Shown: positions 8,495 to 18,800 of the stretch, in pieces
Layout of the letters: every line of letters begins with the position of its first letter
Numbering within the stretch: position 1 is the first letter of the stretch
Source of the DNA: Microbulbifer agarilyticus
Lineage (GTDB): Bacteria; Pseudomonadota; Gammaproteobacteria; Pseudomonadales; Cellvibrionaceae
DNA length: 64,000 nt
Direction: 5' to 3'
Assembly (NCBI RefSeq): GCF_020171345.1
Contig: NZ_JAIUZM010000005.1
Coordinates: 248,001 to 312,000 of the forward strand
The notes under the pieces: generated by a model
Databases searched by the model: none
The model's input: only the letters and a program-made list of their open reading frames with translations
What the model was told of the DNA's origin: nothing
Position numbers and translations under genes: made by a program

Positions 8495-9772
8495 ATGACC
8501 AGTATCTCCTTGCTGGGCGCCGCACCCGATACCGGAAATCTTGGTGTAAGTGCGCTCTCCAACTCCGTCGTGCACGCCATTCACGAGCGTATTCCTGGCG
8601 CTGACCTGTGTGTGTTTGACAACGGCAAAGGCATTCGGCGTAGAAACCTCCGTATCGGCGATAGCGAGTGGTCCCTGCGCGGTTGTGGGCTGGTGAACAG
8701 CCGGCGTGTGTACAGAAGGGAGAGCCTCGCCCATATGCGGCTGAGCCAGATATTTCCGAAATTGATGAACCCGGGGATAGAAACCATCCGCCAGTCCCAT
8801 GTGGTACTTGATATCAGTGGTGGTGACAGTTTTACGGACCTGTACGGCAGTCGCCGATTTGAATTGATTAGCCGCCCCAAGGAAATCGCATTAGCCGCTC
8901 AAAAGCCGCTGATTTTGCTGCCGCAAACCTACGGCCCGTTTCGCAGTAAAAAGGCGCAAGCCCGCGCGGCGGATATTGTGAAGCACAGCCATGCAACCTG
9001 GGCTCGAGACGCGCGCAGCTTTGAGATAATGGTGGATTTGTTAGGTTCGGAATTCGACAGTGAGCGACACAAGTGCGGCGTCGACGTTGCTTTCTTGTTG
9101 CCGACAGTACGCCCGCAACAGCTGGAAGACTCCGTTGCACAGTGGCTGGAAGATGAAGCGTATGGCGCTAATTCCGATGTCATCGGCCTGAACATCAGCG
9201 GATTGATTTACAACGGCGGTGACTCGGCCGCGCGCCAGTATGGTATTTCCGCAAACTATGCCCTGACGGTACAGAATTTGGTTGAGCGACTATTAAGGGA
9301 ATCGGATGTCAATGTGTTGCTGGTTCCACACGTGAACGTGCCGCAGGCTGAGATTGAGTCCGATCTGAGAGCCTGTCGACAACTGGCGCATAAACTGGGT
9401 CCAATCGCCAATGGCCGGGTGCGCGTGCTTACCGGTCAATACAGTGAGATGGAGATTAAATGGGTCATTGCACGATTGCAGTGGTTTTGCGGTACTCGTA
9501 TGCATTCTACGATTGCTTCGCTCTCTTCTGGTGTGCCCAGTGCTGCAATAGCCTATAGCGATAAAACACTGGGCGTCTTCGCAACTTGCGGTCAGCAGGA
9601 TCAGGTATTTGATCCTCGAGTTACACAGACTCAGGACCTGGTCGATTCTGTGTTCGAATCTTTTGCGCAGCGGGAGCACATAGCACCGCTACTGCAAAAT
9701 AAACTCCCCCGTGTACTTTCCATTGCCAGATCACAAATGGATACCATTGCAGAATGCTGCGAGAACCTGTGA
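8495..9772 (+). CDS. Polysaccharide pyruvyl transferase family protein
   Basis: This 425-aa protein starts with the family's N-terminal signature (ISLLGAAPDTGNLGVSALSNSVV) and continues with the ISGGDSF and LLPQTYGPF elements. It ends with the donor-site region FCGTRMHSTIASLSSGVPSAAIAYS. Members (CsaB, WcaK and PssM types) transfer pyruvate from phosphoenolpyruvate to sugar hydroxyls as a ketal, adding negative charge to the polymer. Some relatives of this fold may have other donors. An AAGG box precedes the ATG by about ten bases. The gene opens the plus-strand block of five assembly genes. Confidence 0.85.
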   Translation: MTSISLLGAAPDTGNLGVSALSNSVVHAIHERIPGADLCVFDNGKGIRRRNLRIGDSEWSLRGCGLVNSRRVYRRESLAHMRLSQIFPKLMNPGIETIRQSHVVLDISGGDSFTDLYGSRRFELISRPKEIALAAQKPLILLPQTYGPFRSKKAQARAADIVKHSHATWARDARSFEIMVDLLGSEFDSERHKCGVDVAFLLPTVRPQQLEDSVAQWLEDEAYGANSDVIGLNISGLIYNGGDSAARQYGISANYALTVQNLVERLLRESDVNVLLVPHVNVPQAEIESDLRACRQLAHKLGPIANGRVRVLTGQYSEMEIKWVIARLQWFCGTRMHSTIASLSSGVPSAAIAYSDKTLGVFATCGQQDQVFDPRVTQTQDLVDSVFESFAQREHIAPLLQNKLPRVLSIARSQMDTIAECCENL

Positions 9773-9966
9773 GGGTGGGGTCCGCGGGATGATAAACAGA
9801 CACTACCTAGTAATATGCGCCGTTTTTCAGTCAGCCAGCGGTGAACTACACGTGTTGGACTAATATTTTCATGGCCGATACGCACTAGAAGAAGTCTGCA
9901 ACGTCGACGCAGGCTTATTTTTCTGACTGATGCAGTTACGAAGAAGTCTTTCGGATATAGAAGTTC

Positions 9967-11220
9967 ATGCAGAAAATCAACACGATTGAAGATGTACGGA
10001 ATTATCAGCTTTGCACCGGTTGTGGTGTCTGTGCGGAGCTGGAGAGTACGCGATATTCCATTGCGGATATTCCCGGCGAGGGAATTCGTCCATATGTGAA
10101 AAACGCTGAAGCAGAGAGCAACGGTGAGGCATTCTCGGTGTGTCCGGGGGCACAGCTGAAGCACGATTCCAGTTTCAAAGATCCACAAGCTCGCGAGGAT
10201 CTGCGTTCTGGCTGGGGTCCTGTGTATGACGTGCTGGAAGGTTATGCCTTGGATGAAGAAGTTCGGCGAGGCTCATCCAGTGGTGGAGCGATTACCGCAA
10301 TTGCGTTGTTTTGCCTCGAACAGCAGAACATGCATGGTGCACTCCACACCGCAGCCGATCCGAAGCAGCCTTACCGAAACCGCACTGTGTTTAGTGAGGA
10401 TCGCGCGTCGCTGCTGGCCGCTGGCGGTTCCCGGTACGCTCCTTCCAGCCCTTGCGCGGATTTGCGAAAGATCACTGAATCCGAAGGTCAATGCGTATTT
10501 ATTGGTAAACCCTGTGATGTGGCTGCAGTAAATGCCGCACAAAAGGTCTCGCCAGCACTGAAAGAAAAGCTCGGTGTGAGTATCGCGTTGTTCTGCGCCG
10601 GTGTGCCGTCTACTAATGCGTCTCTGAAGCTCGCTAAGATGCAGGGAGCGAAGACACCCGAGTCGATTCGTTCGTTGCGCTACCGTGGCAACGGCTGGCC
10701 CGGCGTTTGGTCATTGGAGTTTATGGATAGTAAAGAGGGACTTCAGCGACGCGAGATGAGTTATGCCGAATCTTGGGATTATTTGCAGCGCCACCGGCAA
10801 TGGCGCTGTTACATCTGTCCGGATCATACCGGTGAGTTTGCCGATATTGCGGTTGGCGATCCTTGGTATCGCGAGATAGCCCCGGGAGAGCCAGGCAGTT
10901 CCCTGATCGTTATTCGGAGTCAACGCGGCAAAGCAATTGTCGAGGCCGCCATCGCCGCCGGCTATCTGAAAATTACTGCGCGGGATGCATCGTTGCTTCC
11001 GCGCTCGCAGCCAAATTTACTGGCAGCGCGCGGTAATCTTTGGGCGCGCTTACATACGCTACGGCTGTTTGGCGTCGCCGTGCCTAACTATGCGGGCTTT
11101 GCTTTATTTCCATTCTGGCTGCGTGAACTAAAGCTGGTGGACAAGTTGCGGTCATTCGTTGGAACGATCCGGCGAATTTACCGAAAGCGGCTTCGTGAGC
11201 CGGTTGTTGAATCACGCTAG
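9967..11220 (+). CDS. F420 hydrogenase/dehydrogenase beta-subunit-like Fe-S protein
   Basis: The 417-aa product has an N-terminal ferredoxin-like cluster, CTGCGVC (Cys16, 19, 22). The FrhB/FdhB fold follows: RRGSSSGGAITAI, a glycine-rich FIGKPCD segment, LFCAGVPS and a second cysteine pair in RCYICPDHTGEFADIAVGD. The family name comes from archaeal F420-reducing enzymes, but homologues in polysaccharide loci of bacteria without F420 are common and presumably use flavin. The reaction here is unknown, perhaps reduction or oxidation of a sugar or its substituent. The gene follows the pyruvyl transferase on the same strand after 194 bp, a pairing often seen in polysaccharide clusters. No F420 biosynthesis gene is in the window. 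Confidence 0.8.
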   Translation: MQKINTIEDVRNYQLCTGCGVCAELESTRYSIADIPGEGIRPYVKNAEAESNGEAFSVCPGAQLKHDSSFKDPQAREDLRSGWGPVYDVLEGYALDEEVRRGSSSGGAITAIALFCLEQQNMHGALHTAADPKQPYRNRTVFSEDRASLLAAGGSRYAPSSPCADLRKITESEGQCVFIGKPCDVAAVNAAQKVSPALKEKLGVSIALFCAGVPSTNASLKLAKMQGAKTPESIRSLRYRGNGWPGVWSLEFMDSKEGLQRREMSYAESWDYLQRHRQWRCYICPDHTGEFADIAVGDPWYREIAPGEPGSSLIVIRSQRGKAIVEAAIAAGYLKITARDASLLPRSQPNLLAARGNLWARLHTLRLFGVAVPNYAGFALFPFWLRELKLVDKLRSFVGTIRRIYRKRLREPVVESR

Positions 11221-11287
11221 CGTGCAGATTTTTGGGGCGCCCAGCCCAGGGTAAGAGAAGCGGGAAATGTGTCTGGAGTAATCGTGG

Positions 11288-12637
11288 ATGACTGAACGTG
11301 TAATGCCGGAGCATTTTGGCGGCGCTCTATGGGCGGACCAGACGATGGTGCATCCCATTGGGCTGGCTGCGCTCGTTGCTGCGCTGCTTGCACTACTGGT
11401 ACTACCGCGGCGTTTTCAACTAATACCCTTGCTATTGATTGCCGTTGCGCTACCCGGCGCCCAGCGCATCGTAGTACTTTCTCTCGATTTCACCTTTGTG
11501 CGCATCATGATTATGGCCACGCTAGCGGTGGCGATTCTGAGTGGGCAATTACGCACAATCCGTTGGGGCTTGGCGGATTCCCTTATTCTGGCTGCGACGC
11601 TGTGGAATATGCTCGCCTCGGGGATACTGATTGGGAGCATCGATGGTGTGATTACCAGTGCCGGCGGTGCCTTTGATACCTTCGGAGCCTACCTGGTCGG
11701 GAGGGCGTACTTGCATTCATTCGCAGATATGCGGCGAATATTGCTGTGTTTTGCGATGCTATCACTGCCGATGCTTGCCTTTTTCGTGCTGGAGCAACTC
11801 AGTGGACGCAATGTATTTTCCGTATTTGGTGGCGTACCGGCGGAGACGCTCGCCCGCTATGGCCGGCTGCGCGCACAGGGCCCATTCATGCACCCGATTA
11901 TGGCGGGTATTTGCTGGGCAACCATTCTTCCCTGTCTCGTTGCACTGTGGCAGGGGAGAGTCGGAACCCGCCTGCTAATTGCGGCCGGTATCGCCAGCAT
12001 GCCGTTGATTGTACTGGCCACCGCTTCCAGTACCCCCGTGGTGGCGCTTATATGCGGTTTTGCTGGACTCGCCTTCTACACGTTTCGTCATTACATGCGC
12101 ACGATGGCAGTGGCCATGGTCGCCGTACTCACTGTCCTGCATTTTTCCATGGATACCCCGGTCTGGCATTTGCTTTCGCGGATTGACATTACCGGTGGGT
12201 CTACGGGTTGGCATCGCTACAATCTGATTCAGCAATCCATCAACCATGTGGGTGAATGGTGGGCCTTCGGTACCACCGCCACCGCGCACTGGGGCTGGGG
12301 CATGCAGGACATCACGAACCAGTATGTGCTCGAAGGGGTCGATGGCGGAATTGTCCAGTTATTACTGTTTTCGTTCTTTCTACTGGTGCTGTTTGTCCGA
12401 CTTGGTCGCGCGCAAAAATTTACCCGCTCTCACGCCCAGAGTCGCCTGCTTTGGGGCATGGCGGTGGCACTGTTTGTGCATTGTGTCAGTTTTCTCGCCG
12501 TATCGTATTTCGGCCAGATGGTGTGTCTGTTCTATCTCTTCTGTGGCGCCGTGGTTGCGGTTACGGAGCTGCGTCGACCAGTGCCCGCTAGGGTGCCAGC
12601 GACGCAGGGGACGCTAGCTCCGGCGACGCAAAACTAA
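11288..12637 (+). CDS. Wzy-like polysaccharide polymerase / O-antigen ligase family protein
   Basis: The 449-aa protein shows about ten to eleven membrane segments with a large periplasmic loop near residues 290-340. That loop contains STGWHRYNLI and WAFGTTATAHWGWGMQDITNQYV, the position where O-antigen polymerase/ligase proteins keep their functional residues. It probably polymerises flipped repeat units in the periplasm. Sequence alone cannot separate polymerase from ligase, but the flippase and initiating enzyme nearby favour Wzy. The ATG at 11288 is preceded by GGAG about ten bases upstream. Confidence 0.8.
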   Translation: MTERVMPEHFGGALWADQTMVHPIGLAALVAALLALLVLPRRFQLIPLLLIAVALPGAQRIVVLSLDFTFVRIMIMATLAVAILSGQLRTIRWGLADSLILAATLWNMLASGILIGSIDGVITSAGGAFDTFGAYLVGRAYLHSFADMRRILLCFAMLSLPMLAFFVLEQLSGRNVFSVFGGVPAETLARYGRLRAQGPFMHPIMAGICWATILPCLVALWQGRVGTRLLIAAGIASMPLIVLATASSTPVVALICGFAGLAFYTFRHYMRTMAVAMVAVLTVLHFSMDTPVWHLLSRIDITGGSTGWHRYNLIQQSINHVGEWWAFGTTATAHWGWGMQDITNQYVLEGVDGGIVQLLLFSFFLLVLFVRLGRAQKFTRSHAQSRLLWGMAVALFVHCVSFLAVSYFGQMVCLFYLFCGAVVAVTELRRPVPARVPATQGTLAPATQN

Positions 12638-12667
12638 CGCTTCATCGAATAACTTCGGGAGGTGAGC

Positions 12668-13618
12668 GTGTCCAGTAAGACTCGGCTCAATATCGTTATT
12701 GTCTGTTACAACTGCGGTGCAGATATTGTCAGATTGCTCGCGGATATCGATGATGGTGACCTGCCGTTAGCGTCGATGGAATTTTTTGTGGTGGACAATG
12801 CTTCCATGGATGATTCCCTGTCGATTCTGCGGCCATTGGCTCCGAAAATTCACCTGATAGAGTCTGAAAAAAATATCGGCTTCGCGGCGGGATGCAACCT
12901 GGGTGCCGCGGCGATCGACAACTCGGCGCCGATCCTGTTTCTGAACCCCGATGTGCGCTTGCAACATGACAGCCTCAGTAATTTACTGACATTCGCGGCT
13001 GCCACGCCCGGCGCAGGAATTTGGGGCGGTGTGACCTGTGATGAGCAGGGCGAGTACGACGGAAAGTCCGCGTGGCGGGAACCCTCCTTAATTGATCTAT
13101 TGAGCTGGAGCCTGGGGGCGGACTTCCTGCTGCGCAGGACGTTCGGGCGTACCAGTGCCGGCTACTCTCCTCGTGCGCTGTGCAAAGGAGCAAGCGTTGA
13201 CGCAGTATCAGGCTGTTTTCTGCTGATCGATCAGGCACTTTTCCGGTTGCTGAATGGATTTGATGAGGGCTTCTTTCTGTATTCGGAAGAAATTGATTTG
13301 TGCCGCCGGGCGCGCGGCCTCGGGGCGCAGCCCCGGGTCACCGGTAACGCGGTGGTTTTGCATGCTGGCAGTAAGACGCTCTCTGGCATCAATAAACTGA
13401 ATTATCTGTATCGATCGAAACTGCAGTACTTCGCCAAGCATGGGTCCCCTGTCACGGTTGCTGTAGCGCGAGTACTGATCGCGCTGGGTTCCGCGATACG
13501 CTTTGCAGCGTTCTCAGCGTTGGTGCAGATAGGTAAAGGAAGTAGGGAGCAACAATCGGTCTGGAAGCAGTTTTTGGATGACCAGTGGCAACGGCACAAG
13601 GCGCGCAGTGATGCTTGA
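12668..13618 (+). CDS. GT2-family glycosyltransferase (rhamnosyltransferase-like)
   Basis: This 316-aa protein is a GT-A glycosyltransferase: IVIVCYNCGADIVRLL, a VDNASMDDS nucleotide-binding segment, EKNIGFAAGCNLGA and LFLNPDVRL with the acidic metal site. The acceptor region is VSGCFLLI...FFLYSEEIDLCRRAR. It most resembles the WbbL/RfbF group that adds rhamnose or similar sugars. The donor is not certain. I place the start at the GTG at 12668, five bases after GGAGG. An in-frame GTG at 12662 overlaps that ribosome site and is unlikely. The next glycosyltransferase gene overlaps its end by 8 bp. Confidence 0.85.
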   Translation: MSSKTRLNIVIVCYNCGADIVRLLADIDDGDLPLASMEFFVVDNASMDDSLSILRPLAPKIHLIESEKNIGFAAGCNLGAAAIDNSAPILFLNPDVRLQHDSLSNLLTFAAATPGAGIWGGVTCDEQGEYDGKSAWREPSLIDLLSWSLGADFLLRRTFGRTSAGYSPRALCKGASVDAVSGCFLLIDQALFRLLNGFDEGFFLYSEEIDLCRRARGLGAQPRVTGNAVVLHAGSKTLSGINKLNYLYRSKLQYFAKHGSPVTVAVARVLIALGSAIRFAAFSALVQIGKGSREQQSVWKQFLDDQWQRHKARSDA

Positions 13619-14465
13619 TCCGCACAAGCCAGCGATCATTATTCCCGCGTATAACGAAGAGCACTCGATCGCCACCTTGTTGGACGCTGTGTACCCAGGT
13701 GTGCTTCTCGGTCACTATTCCGTGGTGGTTGCCTGTAACGGCTGCACGGATGCCACCGCGGAGATTGTGCGCAGTACATTCCCACAGGTTTACTGCCTGG
13801 AGATTCAGCGGGCAGGCAAAACACACGCAATTAATGAGGCGGAGAAGCTGGGCCTCGGGTTTCCTCGTATTTATGTGGACGCGGATGTCAGTATTGATGA
13901 TATATCACTGCTAAAGCTGCTTGATCAGTGCGGGGATAACAATAATGCCGTGGAGCCCGCCGTAGTCGCGCCCGAAGGTGTAATGGATATGGCGCATAGT
14001 AGCTACTTGGTCCGGTGTTACTATGGCGCCTGGCAAAAAACGCGATTTTGTAGTGAATTTGGCTATGGTGCAGGGGTCTATGGACTGAACCGCGCTGCGC
14101 GCGAGCGATTCACTCTATTCCCGGAGATTATTTCTGACGACGGCTATGTCCGTGCGGTTTTCGGTTACGAAAACATTGTGGTAAATAGAGAAAGTCAGAG
14201 TCGTGTTGTTGCGCCGAGAGGCGTCTTGGACCTGCTGAAGATCAAGACTCGCAGCAAACTGGGCAAATTGCAGCTATTGCAGCTGCCCGAATGTCATACC
14301 CCCATGACGCATCGCAGTGCAGTCTTTACACGGCGTCCCAGTATACTGGAGTTGCTGGTGTATTACGGGGTTAATGCTGCTAGCTACCTCACAGCATGGC
14401 GCTACCGGCATGGCAATGCGCGGTATCAATGGCAGAGGGATGAATCCAGCCGCGAACTTGTCTAG
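13611..14465 (+). CDS. GT2-family glycosyltransferase
   Basis: The 284-aa product opens with AIIIPAYNEEHSIATLLDAV and has VVVACNGCTDATAEIV, AGKTHAINEAEKLG and the DADVSID metal motif, all typical of GT2 enzymes. It would add one sugar of the repeat unit on the cytoplasmic face. The ATG at 13611 overlaps the stop of the previous glycosyltransferase by 8 bp, so the two are translationally coupled. An in-frame ATG 33 bp upstream is less likely because it lies deeper in the neighbour. Only two glycosyltransferases plus the initiating enzyme are visible, suggesting a short repeat unit unless more lie left of the window. Confidence 0.85.
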   Translation: MLDPHKPAIIIPAYNEEHSIATLLDAVYPGVLLGHYSVVVACNGCTDATAEIVRSTFPQVYCLEIQRAGKTHAINEAEKLGLGFPRIYVDADVSIDDISLLKLLDQCGDNNNAVEPAVVAPEGVMDMAHSSYLVRCYYGAWQKTRFCSEFGYGAGVYGLNRAARERFTLFPEIISDDGYVRAVFGYENIVVNRESQSRVVAPRGVLDLLKIKTRSKLGKLQLLQLPECHTPMTHRSAVFTRRPSILELLVYYGVNAASYLTAWRYRHGNARYQWQRDESSRELV

Positions 14466-14504
14466 ACGTTGACGGCAAAGTCTCTGCGGCCAGGTGTTGC
14501 AGGA

Positions 14505-15779
14505 CTATTTGTTGCGGTGCTCGAGACGGCGTCGCCACTGACGTTTCGTCCAGGTCATCAGACCGCTCTTGACCAGAAGAGTGCGTATCCATTGCTTTCC
14601 AATCCGGGTCGCTCCGTCCGCTATTCGTGTTACCTGCGCGGCCACAGATTTTCCGTAAAAATGCAGGGTCACCTCCTTGTTGTTCTTGTTACCGTAGAGC
14701 GCCTTGTAGCTCGCATCGCCAAAGCCGAAGTCAAACCAGCGGACCCCTTCGGCTTGCAGCTTTTCCTGAATGCGACGTAACAGATAGCCGCCGGGTGCAA
14801 TGTCGCGATGTGCCGGCAGAAAGGAGGCGGCCATATAGCAGAAGCAGCCGTTGCACAAGCCGCCTACCGCATACGCAATGTTGTTTCCATCCGCCTGCAG
14901 TAAGAAGCCACGCAACTGGCCATTGTTTGCGAGGATACCCAAAATGTTCTGCCAGTGCTGATTGTCGCGGACGCCGACACCAAGGCCCCCCTGATAGCTC
15001 TGGTCGCCTATCTTGGAGGCCGCGGCGATGAGACGCTTTACCTGATGCGGTTCGGTAAACTCAACGACCTGGATCTTGTTGTCAAAGTGCCGCTCCAGTT
15101 TACGGTCTTTGCGTCGAAAGGAACCGCGCGTTTTCGAGGAGTTGGTGATCACCGGCTCGCCATCAGCATCCGTCAGCTCGGTGTACCAATGCTCCGTATA
15201 GACCGGATTTCCTTCTCCTGCCTGGTGTAGACCGTGTGACAAGACTTTGCCAAGTTCACTGTCGCTGCGTAGATGGTGGACAGCGATACAATCGATCTCC
15301 TTGCTGGCAAGCAGATCACGAAGGTAAAGCAGCTGTTGCTGTGCAACTTCCGGACTATCGGCAACAAACCCGCCGTTTACTATTTCCAAGGTCCTGAGCA
15401 ATGGCATTGGGATCGAAATCGGTCCCAGCGAGCACCGGGTTCTGCTCAATGCGATACGGGCGATTAATATTCCCCGAGGGGCATCGGCAGACTCCCACAG
15501 AACCACCCGTGGACTTCGGTAAATATCATTTGATGCAAGGAAAGGAAGGTAGAAACTAGAATGCGCATGAAGTGAGCCGGGTGCGTCACAACGCGACTGG
15601 GAGAACGACTCCCAGTGCGATAGCAGAAGGCGTGCCTCCTCATTTGTGTGTGCAGTCCGAAGTGCGGTATTTCTATCAATGGATTCACTGTGGGTATCGG
15701 CAGTGACAGAGACAAATTGTGCTTGTTTCAGATCGACACTCGTCTCTGGGTGCAAAGCTGTTTCAACTTCCGAGGGCAT
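14505..15779 (-). CDS. FemAB/GNAT-like acyl- or aminoacyltransferase
   Basis: The 424-aa protein has the layout of BioF2-like/FemAB-related transferases, with two GNAT folds. The C-terminal half shows the diagnostic run of strands: RGSFRRKDRKLER, SYQGGLGVGVRDN, LRGFLLQADGNNIAYAVGG, YMAASFLPAHRDIAPGGYLL and FDFGFGDASYKALYG. Such enzymes acylate amino sugars or attach amino acids in envelope polymers. An AAAGGA box lies about eight bases before the ATG. It is the third gene of the minus-strand block after the methyltransferase and the NRPS (56-bp gap), so it probably acts on the same modification. The acyl donor is unknown. Confidence 0.75.
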   Translation of the reverse strand: MPSEVETALHPETSVDLKQAQFVSVTADTHSESIDRNTALRTAHTNEEARLLLSHWESFSQSRCDAPGSLHAHSSFYLPFLASNDIYRSPRVVLWESADAPRGILIARIALSRTRCSLGPISIPMPLLRTLEIVNGGFVADSPEVAQQQLLYLRDLLASKEIDCIAVHHLRSDSELGKVLSHGLHQAGEGNPVYTEHWYTELTDADGEPVITNSSKTRGSFRRKDRKLERHFDNKIQVVEFTEPHQVKRLIAAASKIGDQSYQGGLGVGVRDNQHWQNILGILANNGQLRGFLLQADGNNIAYAVGGLCNGCFCYMAASFLPAHRDIAPGGYLLRRIQEKLQAEGVRWFDFGFGDASYKALYGNKNNKEVTLHFYGKSVAAQVTRIADGATRIGKQWIRTLLVKSGLMTWTKRQWRRRLEHRNK

Positions 15780-15835
15780 TCTCAGGTCCTTTTGATCTAG
15801 TACCGGTATTTCAATTCACAGTCGTATGCACACGA

Positions 15836-18800
15836 TTATCGGATTTTTTCGCCCTCCAACGGTTTCAAAAACTCCCTTCTACTGTGATGGAGTTGTTTGC
15901 CCGACATGGTCCACCACTGAAGTTCCAATAGTTTCGCAATGGTTTCCTGTGAAAAGCGATAACGGACGATCCGTGCTGGGTATCCAGCGACAACAGCATA
16001 GGGTGGAACATCTTCGATAACTACTGCACCAGCGGCGATGACGGCACCATCACCAATTTTTTGCGTGGGGTAGAGTATTTTCGCTCCATCGCCAATCCAT
16101 ACATCGTTGCCTACCTCGATAGTGGTTCGATCGAGTTCATAGCCCGCACTGAACCCGAGCCGTGAATGGTAAAAAATACCATGCGTAGAGAGTGTATTAC
16201 GGGGGTGATCTGCGGTTTGGAATTGCACCGTGGGGTAAATTGTTGAGTACCTGCCAACGCGTGTGTAGCGCTTCAACTTTGAAGGTTCAAATCTGACACT
16301 GGTGAAGTCGTCGACCTCAATGTCGTAGTACTTGCGATAGAGATCGCGCATGGTAAGGCTGAATGTGGAGCCACCTTCCAGTTTAAGGATGAGTTTCTGC
16401 AACGCGATGCGTACCAGCCCCCGCTTAATCGCGAACATCGGTGCCAGCAGCATACTTGCGATTTTAGAGCGTTGCATCTTCATACCGTGCGGGAAGCTCG
16501 GTAGATCACTTGCCTGCTGGTTCTCACGTAGCCTGCCGAGGATGCTGTTGACCTGAAGCTCCGTTTTTTCGTCGACGGTCGCTGTTGCGAGTACCTGGGC
16601 TTCGGACTTCCCATCTCGGAATTGAGAAATGGCCTGTGCCAGCGCACTGACACTGGGGAAATCGAAAAGTAGTGTCGGCGGCAACTCAAGTGCAAATAGC
16701 TTGTTCAGTCGTGCAATAACGTTAAGAGCCGATAAGGAGTGGCCGCCAAGGTCGAAGAAACTGGTTTCCAAATTGGTTACTGATGTTTTTAGCTGGCTTT
16801 CGAAAACACTTTGGATTGTTTTGTTGATATCTACTGGCGTTGCGATGGTTTTGGCGGTTCCGCCGTCGGCTTTGGTTTGCTGGTCAATTGCAGTGCCCGA
16901 AGTGTCGCGGACTTCTGTGGAGGGTATGGTTGCACTTGTGCTCGGTGGCGCAAACGCCTTTCTGTCCACTTTACCATTGGGCGTGAGCGGGAATGACGCT
17001 ACCGGGATAAAGACGGATGGCACCATATACTCCGGGAGAGTGAGGCGAAGCTGCTGACGTAGGGTCTCGCTATCCGGTAACTCACTGATCGTTTGCCCCG
17101 AGGTTTCTGCCTGTTGGCCCAGAAGATAGGCGACCAGATATTTTCCGCCGGACTCGTCATCGTGTGCGATCACCACACATTGCCGCACAGATGGGTTCTC
17201 GGCGATGCGCGCTTCGATCTCACCTATTTCGACGCGAAAACCACGGATCTTAACCTGGTGGTCCATGCGCCCCAGGTACTCAATGCGTCCGTCGCGATGG
17301 CGTACCACCAAGTCTCCGGTGCGGTATAGCCGCTCGCCGTTGAGTGCCTGGCACGAGAAAAATCTTTCGCGTGTGAGCTCTTCACGATTGTAGTAGCCGA
17401 GCGCAACACCTTCGCCACCGATACACAGTTCACCGGGCACACCGGCGGGCAGCGGTTGGGCCGCAGTATCCAGCACGTAGAGTGTGGTGTTCGCGATGGG
17501 CATCCCGATAAATGCCGAATCATTGGGGGATTCCACGGCGCTGACGGACGACCAGATTGTAGTTTCGGTTGGACCATAAAGATTCCACACTTGCAGGCCG
17601 CAATCCAAAAGCCGCCCCGCCAAGTCCTTACCCATGGCCTCGCCGCCACACAGCACGCGCACGCCTGGGTCACCTTGCCAGCCATGATCGAGGAGCATTC
17701 GCCAGGTAGACGGTGTCGCTTGCATCACGCTAATGTTCTCTCGGCGCAAGGTTGACTGTATCGCCTTGGGATCTCGAGACTGCTTCCAGTCCTGAATCAC
17801 CAGTCGACCACCGCTCAATAGAGGGAGGAACAGTTCCAGCAAGGCAATATCGAAGCAGACGGTGGTGAGCGCGAGCAGCGTATCGTCTGTGGAAAAGCCG
17901 GGTTTTTCCTGCATGGAGCAGAGAAAATTCACCAGGCTGCGCTGGGATATCTGCACGCCCTTGGGGCGGCCGGTAGAGCCGGAAGTATAAATAACATAGG
18001 CGGGCGCGCCTGGCTGAGCTTGCTGCTCTCCTTCTAAGGAAACCTCCTGCGTAGCAGAGATGGCCTCATAAGTGGCATTTTCGCTACTTTCGAATCTCGC
18101 GCTTGCGTCCAGCAGGATCGCTTCGCCGGTGAACGAGGGGAGCTGGTCGCGGCTGGCGCCGTCAGTAACCAGCAACTTGGTCCCGCTGTCGTCCAGGATG
18201 TGGCCGAGCCGTTCGGCGGGGAACATCGGGTCCAATGGAACAAAGGCGCCACCCGCCTTCCATACCGCAAGCAGCGCTACCATCAGGTTGGTCGAACGTT
18301 GCATACATATGGCGACCAGGGTGCCGGACTTAACACCGCGGGTGCGTAGCTCCTGTGCGAATCCCTCGGCGCGCAGGTTCAGCTGTTGATAACTGAGCTG
18401 TTCATCGGAGCCGGTTACTGCGGTCTTTGCTGCATGGATTTTCACCTGTTGATCGAACAGCTGTGGAACCGTTGCTTGCTTGGGAAGCTCGGTTTGGGTC
18501 TGGTTCCACTGCTGACATACCAGACTGCGCTCTTCAGTAGCCAGTAATGGCAGTTGGGTGAGCGGCTTGTCAGGCATAGCCACGATGCTACTCAATAGCT
18601 GTTCCAGATTGAGCGTAAGATTTTTTGCCGTTTCCCGGTCGAAGAGTGCCGAGCGGTATTCCAGTGTCCCGGACAGGGACGATTCCCCCTCCAGTATCGA
18701 GAGGGTGAGATCAAATTTTGCTCCGCCGGCATGGGTGGTTAGTGGCGTTACACGGAGCCCTGGCAGTGTCCACTGCCCGGCGCTTTGTTTGCGGTGGATG

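Noticed and set aside
9967-11220. True F420-reducing hydrogenase subunit
   Set aside because: No hydrogenase partners and no F420 genes are nearby. Context is polysaccharide synthesis, so only the fold is assigned.
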